Part shown: positions 10,880-24,900 of the stretch, piece by piece
Position numbering within the stretch: position 1 is the first letter of the stretch
How the letters are laid out: each line of letters starts with the position of its first letter
Assembly (NCBI RefSeq): GCF_003589595.1
Contig: NW_020653993.1
Span: forward strand, 7,249,622-7,313,621
Source of the DNA: Hyposmocoma kahamanoa
Taxonomy: Eukaryota; Arthropoda; Insecta; Lepidoptera; Cosmopterigidae
Direction: 5' to 3'
DNA length: 64,000 bases
Translations under genes and position numbers: made by a program
Notes under the pieces: generated by a model
Seen by the model: only the letters and a program-made list of their open reading frames with translations
Databases searched by the model: none
Told to the model about the DNA's origin: nothing

Positions 10880-12878
10880 ATGGTGGTGGTGGTTCCAGTG
10901 TGGTCAGTAAACCATCCTTATAACTTTAAAACGGTGTAACGACTGAATCTAGTTTTTTTACAACTAGAACCGACTAAACCACAACTTTTTAAAAGCAATT
11001 TGATCTAAGCTAGATGCTGTGTTTCTCAAGATTGATGAACGGTACCTCGGGAATAAGCTTATTACAGAGTCTACAGTACAACACCGTCATAATGGCATAA
11101 TTTTGAAATGGCGGACCGACTGAACCTACGTTTCTTGCGACTAGAGCCGACTTTTTACCTGACTAGTAAGTAAAATTCCGTGGTCCCGCTGGAATATAAT
11201 ATTCTTAATTCTTGTATTGTTTTGCTTTTTTCTCCTAGCTTGTATGTGTTTCAATTCGTTGTGGTAGGTCCACTTTGGATGAAAAGAAAACAAAATAGAT
11301 ATTAATGATTGAAAATATTTTATTCAAATTTCATCGGGATATAAAAAAAACCAAAAATAAATAATTGCAATAAAATGCATTTCAATGCAACAGATATTGG
11401 AATTTTTGAATGATATTAACCTTAAATAAATACACATTGAGAAAAATATCGAAGCGCCTTTGAAATAGAGTTAAAAATCGCACAGAACTAAACAATTAGA
11501 CGATGAAAATAATCGTAAGATAATGAAATTATGTAAACCTGTTCATAAAATTTGGACAAATGTCAACGGATTCTAACCATTGGCAGATTAAGAATTATGG
11601 CTATTGACATATTATAGGATTATGAGTAAGACTGATATTAATAATGTCCACATTATTATAACGTTTGGAATGGAAACTCGGTGGAATAAAAAATACTGCT
11701 CTTTTATACTATTACATATTGTACTTTGTTGATTTAAGGCATAATAGTCGTAAAAATTATAGCAAAAAATGTAGACAGTACATAGATTTAATACAAATCA
11801 CAACAACAAGAAATTCAAATTTTAAAATACGAGTTAGTCAATTAATAATAATGAAAATAATGATTATACCCGTATTCATTGATTAGAAAAATAATTAAAG
11901 TCACAACACAGATAAATGAATTTGAGATAAGTAATTATTATTACAATTTTTTTTTTGTGACTCATATAATTTAAGTTTTAGACAATACATGTTTATACTT
12001 GAGTGAATTTTTTAATCATTTCATTAACAACATAAATCAATATAAAACAAATAAAATGTGTTATTAATAACAAGTTCACACAATGGTTCAGTTAAATAGT
12101 GAGTGAGGTCTCAGGTTTGATTCTGGGTAAATCAAATTTAGGAATAAAACATAATTGGTGTGTATATGTACTTCTAATAGTACAACTATCAGGTTATATA
12201 GTGTGAAATGAAATTCAAATTAGAACAAAAAAATTCACCCAACCAAAACAATATTCCAATAACATATTTTATTATCATAATGACCATACAAAGCATAAAT
12301 TTTATTTATACATTTTTGGCTAGTCGACAATGTGCGTTACAAAAATGTGTACCATAGGCCTTAAATTATGGCATTAGGCCTTATAAATATTAATAAGGCA
12401 TTTCATAGAGGCAGGATAATGTTGCTTCAGTAACAGTTATTTGGTACTAGGTTCCTGAAAGTGAGTAAATAGTTTCTTTTAAGCAAGATACATATTGTAG
12501 ATACTCTTTAGATGGGACATCAAGACAATATAATATTTCATCTAGAAAACAGAACTAGAAAGAAGATTGCATTACTAAGCAACCAGAGTGTTGAGTATTA
12601 GGTGTCGAGAGGTATTAATTTTCCCTTACACCAGTATGAATGAAAAATGGCGATTGTTTTTAGTAAGATTTAGAATACATCGAGCAATTTTAGCATGGTT
12701 GTAGTAAATACATAATAAGATTTTTGTATTCAATGAGTTGATATACTTATTTAATTGCAGTTCAAACACAGGAACCTAATACGTGATCGTGAATATTTCA
12801 AATTTAAATGTTACTTGTAGCAACTGTTGCTGTGTAACAGTGTGATTGTCCCACCTTTTTAAGATTATAATTACATCA
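10880..12878. other. Region downstream of CalpA, probably including its 3' UTR
   Basis: AT-rich. Two half-similar blocks (near 10940-10990 and 11110-11150, both with an ACTGAA..CTA..TTT..AACTAGA-like order) suggest an old local duplication. Candidate minus-strand AATAAA signals are numerous, so the CalpA mRNA end cannot be fixed. Confidence 0.35.
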
Positions 12879-12961
12879 CTATGAGTAGACTGTGCGATTC
12901 AACCATTCGTCAAGGGAGAAAGTGGCGTAATCCCCTCCGGAAGACCGCCCTTTGAAGGTTT
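12879..12961 (-). CDS. CalpA: CalpA exon r: last coding exon with stop
   Basis: Two bases plus 26 codons and TAG. It includes [16 protein letters not shown], the standard calpain C-terminal ending that seals the fifth EF-hand. The acceptor TTCACAG follows a T-rich tract. It lies 3.3 kb from the previous exon. The 3' UTR and polyadenylation site are not defined; several candidate signals occur at 11300-12300. Confidence 0.93.
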
Positions 12962-15900
12962 CTGTGAATTTTTATAAAAAAATATTTTAAAAAAAGAAAA
13001 AATTGGCGCGAAAAGTTACATAGATTAGACAAAGCGTGTTAGTGCGTGGTTTTGAACGATTTACGAGATGTATTATTTTTAATAGATTTCGATAAGTATG
13101 AAAATAATAAAATAAAAAATCAAATAATAAACAGACATCAAGTAAAAAGTTCAAAGTAATGTGGAAGTAGATACTGTTTGCGATCAAATATTATAGTAAA
13201 AAAATATGTTTCACTATTTTAAATAATACTTTAAGTATTAAAAAAAAATAAAAAGTGGGATGTTGTCGCAAACAATAATGATTGAAGGCTAGACAGGACA
13301 CGCCTTTTGGACGTTCTGCGAATAATATCCATTCTTTAGCAATGTAACTGGTGTTTTTGTATTAAACGAAAATATAAGAATCATGTGATTGCCTATTCAA
13401 AATAAATGTTATTACAGGTAACTTAAGTACATAAGTAAAAGTTCTTCAGTACTGTGCCAATACTAAAAGCGTCTGAGTATGAAATGACTTGTATTGTCGG
13501 TGGGGTTTCATAGCAACGCCGCATTATTAATAAGTAAATTCTCGCTGACTAAAAAATATAAAAATTGAAAACTATGACACTTGGTGGTTATACAATATTG
13601 GTGAAATTACAGGCACGTGAGACTTATCAACTTATGTCTCAGGGTAACGGGCGCAGAGGCAATGCCCCTCAGATGTTTGCAATTTAAAGCTCTGAGTGGC
13701 ACTGCAACCGTTATGGACAGTCGTGTAGCTTACCATCAGGCGCACGACTTGTGCGTCCCGACACGATATTATAAAAAAAATATAACCTCGGTAGATTCTA
13801 CTGAAAAACAAAAATGTTTAAAATTCAAATAAACAAGATGGCCGCCTTGCAAATTCAAGTTTTCTATTTTCTATGAAACTAACAGAGATAGCTAGGAATA
13901 CTCAAAGGAATGTCATACAATGTCAACGTCTTAGTAAAAATAGTCAAGATGGCGCTTTTAAAATGGCGGCCGAAAAACACTGGCCGAAAATTGGCATGTG
14001 GTCTTTTGGAATCGCTTATCATAACTTGGTAGTCATAACTCTTTATGCGTTTGCACACCTCAGGCCCAAAACGACGATGTCGCAGGGTTCGTACGTCATA
14101 TCAGGGGCAAAAAGTAGCTTCGTCAATCCTTAAAAGTTGAACCGCCAGTTACTTTGCATTAACGAAATTTGACCGTAATTGTACTAACGTTCCTGTTAAG
14201 CCTTAGTGAGTTGTGGCAGCCGAATGCAAAAGTGGCCACATCATAAATAATACTTGTGCGTCAGCGTTCCACCGTTGTTCACGGACCCCATTGCTGCTCG
14301 CGCTCGAGGTTTTCGAGCGGTTCGTTGTTCGCTGCGTTGTGGTTAATATTTTATTTATTATTTTGTTTTATTTTAACAAAGATACTACCTATCTTTAATT
14401 ACTAAATAAACCTAGTGACTGTAATAAAAATAATCCATAAAATACAGTTCAAACTGTACGTAACATTAAACGAAATAAAAAAAAAATATTAATAGATAAT
14501 GCAATTGATAACTTTTACTGTTATCAGTGAGAAATACTGCGTGTTTCAGGGTGTAAATTTTCGTCAGAGATCAAGATAGGCAGAGTATATGTACCCCAAC
14601 TTCAAGTAACAACATATAGGTTGGATAATTTCATTTTAGTGGCAGTAGAGCTCCTTGTGAAAGAGTTCGTCCAGGGAAGTCTTGCCACCTTATCTATTTC
14701 TGCCGCCAAGCAGTAATGAGCATTACTGCGTTCCGATTTTGAAGGGTAAGGGCACTGGTGAAATTACAGGCACACGGGACTTGTCAACTATGTCTCATGG
14801 TGACGGGCGCAGTGGCAGTGCCCTTCTGATCTTCATAATTTAATGCTCTGAGTGGCACTGTAACTGTTATGGGCGAGGCGCACTTTTTTTTATGATAACA
14901 ACCCGTTATCATAAAAAAAATTACCTCCTAAAAATCGGAATGATTAAAAATATTTTTGCGTACAATCACAAAACTTTTCTTCTAAATACTCTGTAAAGTA
15001 TACCAGGTTATACTTTCAAAATTTACAACAAAATACAAAGTAATAATTCCGGGATTTCATGGGGAGGTATTACCCACTCTAAGTGTACTACTTTCTTGAA
15101 GTTTACGTAAATGCTCTCGGTCCATTCCGATAATTACACTTGTAAATGAAAAACATAAAGCGGTGTCTCCATGTGTGGATTGCATCTTTAGGATGCCCCC
15201 CACACTAACGTCAGCATCTTGTCTACGCACACACATCGTCGACATGACGTACGCGCGGCGGCGACGCAATCTAGTATCTTAACTAATTTGTGGACGCAAC
15301 GTCAGCACTGAGCGACTGCTGAATAGTGCTGAATGTAGGGGTATACGCCGCACTGGCGTTGCGTCGTGATTGCGCGGACGTCGTGTCAACGTTGTACGTG
15401 CTTTGGCGAAAGACGCTAGTGTGTGGGGTCCCTAAGGCGATCGCCAACCCGCCTATCCAGCGTGCAGATTATAATAAATACTCTGATTCGGAAAGGCCTC
15501 TGTTCAACTATGGCCTTGTTTGATATGATGTAAGTTAGAATAATTTGATATTTATTTTTCTCATAATCATGTACTAAACGGTCATGTCACTACTAAGTAT
15601 TGCAGTTTCTTTTTTTTTTATTTATTTATTACTAATATAAATTAATGCTAATACGAAGTGTTAAATTTTCCACAGAACCTATACTAACGTGATTTAAATT
15701 GGAAATAACTATATCATTTTGTAAAACATCGCATTGAGAGTTTGGAAAAAGATATGACTATTCGTACCTTAAAACAAATCGGTCTCATGTAATAAGATCA
15801 CCTAAAAATCAATTGGACGTGATTATGTAAAAATGATCCAATCCACAAAAAATTAGTTACATGTACCAAACGGTTCCTAAAGTCTAATCTCTTAGATCAG

Positions 15901-18900
15901 TAAAAATCCAACACATAAATAAATATCTCTGGAGATACATGACATTATAAGTTTGGAAAATAAAACAAGACTGAGAAACATTTTTAAACTTCAAACTGCC
16001 ATATTTCGAAATTGACTGGATGTGCATTGGATCCTTTATGTTTAACTATGTCCAATTAGTGTCATGCATAATCCTCGCTAAACCATCTTTTTCTAGGTTG
16101 AACTACTATGAATATTCAATAACAATAAAGAGTCCTCCAAAAATAATATTCAACACTGAAAATTCATTTTCAACATGCATGCAATTCTCGTAAAACTATC
16201 TATTTTCGACAACAATTAAAGATATACAATAGTAAAAACTAAATGGTATTCTTACCAATCATAGACTTGAGTCGGACTGCGCACATTATGAAGTCGTCGA
16301 AAGCGATGTAACCGTCACTGGAACCGTATCTGTAGTATAATTTAGAAAAAAAACAATATAACACTAAAAAATTAGAACTTTTGCACTTAAAATAAAAACG
16401 GTTATTCTCGGGCTAATGTTCAGTACCTAATTCCCGTAGCAATTTTTATTACTGAAATATTCAAGTATATTATTTTGTAATTATTAAATAATATTTCACG
16501 ATACAATGCTCGAATATTAAATAATATTGCACGATAAAAAAATCGAATACTTACGAGAAAAAAATTATATTAGAATGACCGAAAAGTGCTTTAAAGAATA
16601 GCTATTTAAAAGTGAAAAATATTCTTCATATAAGTTGTGGTGGTGAACGATCTGCGTGAGCACTGCCAAATAACAGGAAATAGCCCAAAACTGTATGTAA
16701 CCGTCTTTAAGTAATAATGAGATTGAAATACAGAGCGAAATGAAAAATTGCAACGAATCCTATGTTTAAATTTCCGAAGTAAAGACATTTCTTTTTAGAA
16801 CTGTGTTTTCGTGAGAAACCGATTACTTTTTAACGTCTGTAGAGGAACGATCAGTGTAGTATTACGTACCTGTGAGCCAAAACGTTAAGAGTGTGAGCAT
16901 TGACAGTGTACCCTGCAGAGTGAAGCGCGTCGCGTAGATTGTGCGCTGGGATTGCGCCACGACCTTCGGTGTCGTACAGTCTGAACACGACCTAAAGGAA
17001 AAAGAAGGCAATTTTTTTTAAAATTTTGACACAGGATACTCAATATCAAAGAAGCTTCTTTTTAATTTCATTTTTATTAAAAATACTTGACATTTTATTT
17101 TTTTAAACATTCAATTTACATTGTAATAAATCCCGTTTAAGGATACAATTGGATTTCAAATTAGAGTTCTATTGTTATAAAAGAATAAGTGCGCATTTGA
17201 CCTCCATCTCAACAGATGGAAAGTGACGATGAGGTCAACGATCGACCACCATTCACTCTCGTCTTGAAAAGGCCCAAGTTATGACGTCCAGAGAAAAATT
17301 CTACAAGCCGAGAATTCCACTCCATAGCCGTTGGGTTGAATGCCAGCCTACTTCTAGTTCTCCAATGATGGAAAAGGGAAGGTGGAATAAAATCGTGCAA
17401 TTTCATCGCACATTTGTAACTTTTAACCCCAAATTAACTTGGTTCTTTACATTGAAAATTTATTTATTATTTAAAATCTGTGTACTTAAAACGCCACTCA
17501 GTGTTAAACAAAATGTTTTTATTTTGCAAAAACGAATAACAATTTCGTAATTTAACTGATAAAGTAGCTAATACAGCCCAGTACAAGCTCGAAAGAAGTA
17601 TTAAGCAAAATTTGCACATGTATTAATTAGTGTGTTTTGGTTGTGTAGTTTTAACAAGTAACTCACTCTCCAGTTACGTAGATCAACCCAAAGTGACTTA
17701 AATTCTTCGAAGCCAAGGCCACCAGAATTATCCTTATCCAACATGGCGATCATGCTTCGGCATACGTCTTTGGAGAATCCTTGCCCTTTTAATTCTGTTG
17801 AAACAAAACTATAAATTAATATATTTTATTATAATAGAAGGTACATTAATTTGCTGTAGAAACAAAAAAAAATGGCAGACAAGTTATTTTTACACCCCTA
17901 CAGAGTTGCGAATTTTTTTCAATGACAACACAAACGTGTATATTAGCGCCATAATTTCGAGGTACGAAAGTAACTTTTAAGCCTTTGTTGAAAAAATCTT
18001 AAAAATATTTTTTATGGAAATGGAGGTGACTTATGATAAGTTATAAATAGTAATATTTTTTAATGCCCATTTTTGCGTTTCATTGAAAATTATGTATAGA
18101 GCATGCTGAAGCTTTTGTGAATGTAAAGATTTTCAATTTCAAATTGAAAATGTCTACATTTTGCTCAGGTGTTAGTTGCATCGATTAGGATTACAATAAG
18201 ATATAAAACAATGCTTTGCACTAACATAATGCAAAGTGAAAATGAGACTGAAGTATCAAAATCGTTTCTATAAAATAGGGGTGATTTAAAAGGTAGAACA
18301 TTTTTAGCTTATTATCAAACGTGATAATAGTGTGGTGTAATAAAGGTCTGTTGCTTTTGTTACAAAGCATTATTCCATAATCAACATATAGTAATTAAAA
18401 TAACACATGGTATATTTTAGGACCTGTAAAAAAACACACAATAACTTAAAAGTTCACGTGCACAAAAACAGACATTAGTTATTGCCTCCATTTCTATAAA
18501 AAAGACGAGAAGAAAATGCAAATCGTAGCATGCTCTGTAGTTTCTCGTTCCCTGTAAAAAACTTAAAAAATATTATTAGAAATTATTGAAATTTTGTATT
18601 GTATTGTAATGTATGGTGGACAATTGCATGTAATTATCTTTTGTTTAAGATATATATTTTATTTGAGGACAATTATTTAACGACCTCCGTGGTCGAGCGG
18701 CTTGCACACCAGTTTTCAGAGTGTCGCCATAACCCAGACCGAGGCCCCAAACATCTCTGGGGTTCTATATTGTCTTGGCTTTGGGTGTTTTTGGTACCGT
18801 CGTTATTTCCGATTTCCATAACACAAGTGCTTTAGTTATTTAATTTGGAAAAATATAAAATACTAATGTATATACTCTAGGGTTTTATTTATACTCATGA

Positions 18901-21900
18901 ATACACACATCTTTTATTCTATCATATGTCCCACTGCCAGACACAGGTCTCTATAATGAGAGAGTTTAGGACATAGTCTGTCACGCTGACCAACGCGGGT
19001 TGGAACCTTGATACGTTTTCCAAGGGCTCTAAACTGTTTTCGATGAGCAAGTTTCACCATGATGTTTTCCTTTATGGTTAGCGAGAAGATTGCTTCAAAC
19101 ACCGTCCGGTGAGTCCTTTTACTGGGATGCCTTTATTTGTATAACTATAGAAAATTCTCATAAAATTGTTTCGGCTTTCCTTACAAACAAAAAGTAAAGT
19201 AAGTAAAGTAAAAATTATATTAACAGTCCAGAATTTATCCCATCTTTTTAAATTAGAAACCAATCATTATCAAGATTTGAAAAATGTGTGTCTTTGCGTG
19301 AGTTTTGGCGACAGCGGGTCTGAAAGTAATCAAGGCTCAAGGCATTGTTTTTTTTCTTCCGTAGTAACTACACTACTGTGATGTACTCGTATAGGACGAG
19401 CTCTATCTGTTACAATTTAAGTGGTAACCAAACTATCGTGACGTTTAGAAAGAGTTTCATGTGGCGGATCTGTATAGTAACCAAGATATCGTGATGTATT
19501 GAACAAACTTAATCTAGCAGGTCTATGTTACTATCGTGACGTATAGAGCGCGCTTGATCTGGCAGATCGACGTAGTGACCAAGCTATCGTGATTTACAAT
19601 GGTCGGAATAGGGTGTTCCGAATGAATAGATAAATGCTACATATAGTTACAAGGAGTGACATAGAGTGGATAATATCACCAAATATTAATTAATTACTGT
19701 TTTGAAATGTGGTATTCGAAAAAGGTAATTAATTAACATTTGGTGGTTTTAACTACCCCACTCACTCACTCCTTGTGCCTATTTTTAGACATTTATTTAC
19801 TTATTTCGAACACCCTATTCCCATGATTAGTGGTGTATAACAAGGTTGATTTGTTGTACCCATATAGTAACCAAGCTATCGTGACGTATAGAACGCGCTT
19901 GTTCTATGAATGAACTTTACCACCTTTACTTCGCGTCCACGTTTTGAGTTATAGAGTGATTCTTCAAGTATTTCAAAGCTATCAACCATGCAATTTTATA
20001 AGTATTGTCGACTAGCTTATACCTTGTGGTTGTGGCTGGTTCAAGTGTACTTGGTCCTGTTGTTGAGTGACTTGTTGCAAATCGATGCCGACTTCCTTGC
20101 ATATTGGTCCACACAAAGCGCACAGCAGCTGTTCGAGGCAGCTCTGCTCCTGTGGGGCACCCTGTAGACCCCCGCCCCCACCTCCGCCATCATACGCTCC
20201 GCCGTGTCGCATTGCCATTTCTAGAGCGCGAAAATTCGATACTAAGGACCTAGCGAATCTATGTTGCTTTAGTCAGTTATGATGTAAAGTGAGTAAGCTA
20301 TATTTGTATACTATCTCCCAACACCAGAGTTTATTAAAAAGGGTGATGCATTGTACGCAGAACGTCAAAAACGCAGGACGTCAAAATGTATCATACAAAA
20401 ACACTGAATGTCAGCAGCAAAAGTTTTTTGAAAACGCACAATGTGTTTCCAAATAAATTATTTCAGACCAAACTATTTTTGGTTTTAGACAGCTCCTTTA
20501 CCTCTTTATAGCTTGTCACTTTGATCTTTCTTTATTTGCTAGCTATACACCATTCTCGCTACTGCTAGCTATACATCTTCGTCTCTTTCTTTTCCCTTCT
20601 ATCTTCCCCTCAGTTATCACTCTCACAAATTCGTCATTACATAACAAATGTCTAAACACTTTCCCAACAACAATATGTCGTAATATTCTGTATAACATGA
20701 TAGATAGAGACATGCATTTGTATTTCTAGAATGGTGTAATCTGTACTTTGGAGTCAAAAGCTTAGAAGACGACTGTTATGGGTGAACATTCTTGGTCAAG
20801 GTTTTTTCCATCTGACGAGGTGGTGAACAAACGAATGAAACTTGAACTTTTTATTAATTTTGACTTATATACACGTACGTGCAGAATGCTATTTGGACAT
20901 TTCGCGTTTTTGACGTCTCGCGTATAATCGTGGGTGGCTTTTATTAAAATCTGAGTTATTTGAAATCCGTTTACTATAGTTTTTGTAATCATGTCGTCGC
21001 TCCCCTTACTAACCGGTACTTACCATTAGGCAGTTTTTAAAGCATAGTTGTAGCATAGTTTAATACAAGTACTGCCACTCCCGCCTCTTCAGCGCGTCAA
21101 TGCCGACAAGGCGCTTGGAGCGTAATGTCATATTATTATTTTATTTCTACCATGAACCAAAAACTCAAGAGAACTGGTAATCGCCTATTGGAACACCTGA
21201 TGGCGCGACTAGTACCAAATTGCTATTTTTGTAACTAATTTGTTTTACATTGACAAGTTGCAATTTATCAAAGCTATTCTAATTTCTAGTGATAACAAAC
21301 AAATCAACTTGATAACGCTTATTGCACAGATTTTTATGAATAGTGCCGGCTATTCTTTTAATTTGTTTGGGATTAGCTCTATCTACCCATATTAGGAAGC
21401 GTTAATTTATAAATTAAATAGTTTGTGACAATCTTGCTAACAAGTTTGGGGCAACCGTCTCGCAGAAGACCGGTTGGACGTCCTAGACATCGTTGGATCG
21501 ACCAAGGCCACAAAGACCTGTGTGAGCTTCGAATAGCCGGTTGGCACAAAGCAGCACAGAAAAGAGAAGAGTGACGCATCTTAGAGTCGGAGGCCAAGAT
21601 CCACTTCGATGCGCTGGGCCAGCGAAGTAAGTAAGTATAGTTTGTAACACACAATGCCATCTACTGACACGCATATTTGTCAAAGTTTAGAGAATAATTT
21701 TAGCTTATTATCAATATTTGAATAATATTATAAGGAAAGCAACTGTTATATTTCATATTAAAGAGGAAATTAATTGATATCAATGGTCACTTAGATAATA
21801 TAAACTATTAGATATAAGATGGAATTTTGACCTTTTTCAGAGTGACGATCTTCAGTATGGAAACTAGTGTTCTCTTGAGTTATTGGTCCATGGTTCTACT

Positions 21901-24900
21901 TACAGGTTGTAAACATAATTTGGAAAAATAAGGTATTTATAACACAGTAATCTCGTGTTATATTGAAATAAACTTTGTCAAATGTAGTACTTAGGCTGTT
22001 AACAGATTGACTGAGTGTTTGCAGTTAATGCGTGAAGTCGTAATCAACTTCATGCAGCCAAGACCTCGACTGCATGAAGTTGATAATGATTTCATGCATT
22101 AACTGCATGAAGTCGATTTCGACTTCGACTTTCGACAATTTAAAATGCTGAACAATTCTGAATTTGAGATATTCTTGTTCAAACACAAACAATAAGGACG
22201 TCTACTATTTGATATCATTTTTTAAACACGGAGCGAATGATTCAATTCTATAATGAATGGCGCCTAGGATGACCTGCGATATGCAACTCGAGTGCACCAC
22301 AAGATTATGCGAATGTGTGCGTCCATACACGGCGTCCACAGGGCTCGCACGCATACAGTCTGCTTTGATACGTTTGCATGGAGTCAGACGAGAAAACAAG
22401 TAGTGTTATATTACATAGGGTTATTTGTAAAAATGTTACCAACCTGGCAGGGCTACATTGCTAACATCATAAACAACAACTTCTTTTCCATGACTTTTTG
22501 CACGTAATAAATTTACCAAAAATAAACTTTATGTTTTTGTTGTGCTATCGAACACTATTTTGATCTGTATTTAGTAGGAAGGCTGTAAGTTGAAATAAGC
22601 AACGACAACCCCCACCCCCGCACTGCGTTTTGCATCATATCGCAAAGAGTTATCAATGTTTAGAGCGGCCTATTCAAATTACTAGAAGTTATGGAACAAA
22701 AGATGTTGTTTATGATGTTAGTAATATAATCCTGCGAGGTTGTTATCATTTTACAAAATAATCCGGTATAAAACAAGTTGACTTACTTCGTTTAATTGGG
22801 AATGTTTCTTTTGAACGTTATGATCGTACGACTTAAGCAGTGACGACAAAAATATCAAATAAGGTTGTTAGTGAGGAGAGCGATGATAATTACAACGGTA
22901 AACACATAAACAACATTCATACTACATAAATACTACATCTTATATATAAAATACTTACATAAATACCATCTCATGGACAGCAAACGAATAAAATAAGCTG
23001 CTTTACTAACACATAAGCGTTTCAACGTCGAAAGCTCAAAAATGGGCATTTTTTATAAATACTTAAAAAAATAATTTATTTTTCAAATACATAATGTTCA
23101 ACCAAGGTTACCAAAGGTTGACAAGTTAACGTTTAAACCTTGAAAATGATAGCGCTAGTGTTAACTTTTGACGTCGTTGTTCATTTCATAGAATGGAAGG
23201 AATTTGCTCCTTAAAATGCCGCAACAAGGCAAGGTTCTAATCTAACTTGTCAACCTTCTAGTGCATAATGTAAAAGTACTAATATCTGATAGTAGGCAAG
23301 TAAAGGTACCTTATAGTCGCTTTTGAGTTACATGAACTTTTGTGCCACGTGATACAGCTTTACTTAGTGCTAGAACAATAATGTGCCAGACAACTATACC
23401 AATTACCTGGGCCCTAAGTCTGCTAATTTTAAATCATCTCAGTTGTGTGTAGATGGAGTGTCAATGGTAGGGTTTTGTACGTCTAGTATTCTAAAAGTTA
23501 AGAGTTTAAAAGTTAAGAGTTTAAAAGTTAAGAGACTAAAAGTTAAGAGTCGAGCTACTATTCAACTGCATTATATTTTTAGTAGCGCGTCGACGGCGTA
23601 GTCTACTAATATTACATATCAGTGGCGAGGCATCCATATAACTCGATTTCCACCGGCTTGCCTAAAATTTTCCACGTATTATCAAATATTATTACATTTA
23701 GTTCTAAATTTTACGTGTAGAATAAGTTAACCAGTGAAAAAAAAAATTACTAGTACCTTATGTGCTAATAAGTTGTATTTAAGTGTCGCCAAGTCGCTTT
23801 TTCTAGAGGTGGGTGTTTTTTGTTTTTCTCCGGCTTTACTAACAACATTTTTCACGCCTCGCCACTGTTATATATGTTTAATTTGAAGACTAAATTGTTG
23901 ACTAAAGGAAATAAAATTTAAAATATGCAGAGTAACTTCTATGTTAGTTTTAGTAAGGCAACATCTATCGCTAGGGATTGAATGAATGAATGTCATCACT
24001 GCCATTTCACTGACACTATTGAACTGGCATGGCAACAAAATTTTAGCAGAATAACAAATATACACATCAAAAGTGTCTAGGGATCAAAGTATTTTTGTTT
24101 TTTAATATTTGATTACCCATTAAAGTGGAATAAAAATATCTTTATTATTGACTTGTTTTATTTTGTGAAATTACTCCATTAGTTTGCTATAATTGTTAAA
24201 TACAAAGATCAAATTAAAAAAACCTTCGACCTGACAGGACTCGAACCTGCGACCACGGGATTCTGTCCTTATTGCTTTTCCAACTAAGCTACAGTTCGAG
24301 TTACCAAGTCGACGAAATTCTTCTATGTGTCTGTTATATGTATGCATTGAGGTTTTCGGCATTCAACGCCGTAAACGACATCTGTGAATCTGTGGAACCT
24401 TCTTACTCAGTCGGTAGCTTTCAGTAACCACTTGCTTACGTTGATGTCGCTATCTTCGATCAATATAAATTTATTAAATTACTTATTTTTTTAATTATGT
24501 CGCAGTGGAGTTCCTTGTGAAAGAGTTCGTCCAGGGAAGGACTGCCACCTTACCTATTTCTGCCGCCAAGCAGTAATTTTTGAAGGGCACATGGGACTTG
24601 TCAACTTACGTCTGAGGGTGATGGGCGTAGTGGCAGTGCCCCTCAGATCTTAGCGATTTAAAGCTCTGGGTGGCATTGCTATTGTTATGGACATGCTTGT
24701 AGGTGTAGCTTACCATCAGGCGCACGATTCGTTCGTCGCGTCACTTGATATTATAAAAAAAGACCAAAAAAACCATAGGTGTTAAAAAAATATTTGAAAA
24801 TCCTGATTTTCAGTAATCTGTCGAGTTTCAAAAAAGCGCTTGTTGTGTATATATATATATATATAATTACAATAGAATTACAGTGACTAGTGGTTTAAGG

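Noticed and set aside
15057..15523. Open frames on both strands in a GC-rich block
   Set aside because: The block is an imperfect inverted repeat. The frames mirror each other and show no protein family.
24217..24310. Candidate functional tRNA gene on the minus strand
   Set aside because: Acceptor, D and T arms resemble a tRNA but the anticodon arm does not pair, and the same head recurs in other degraded copies, so it is a SINE or pseudo-tRNA.
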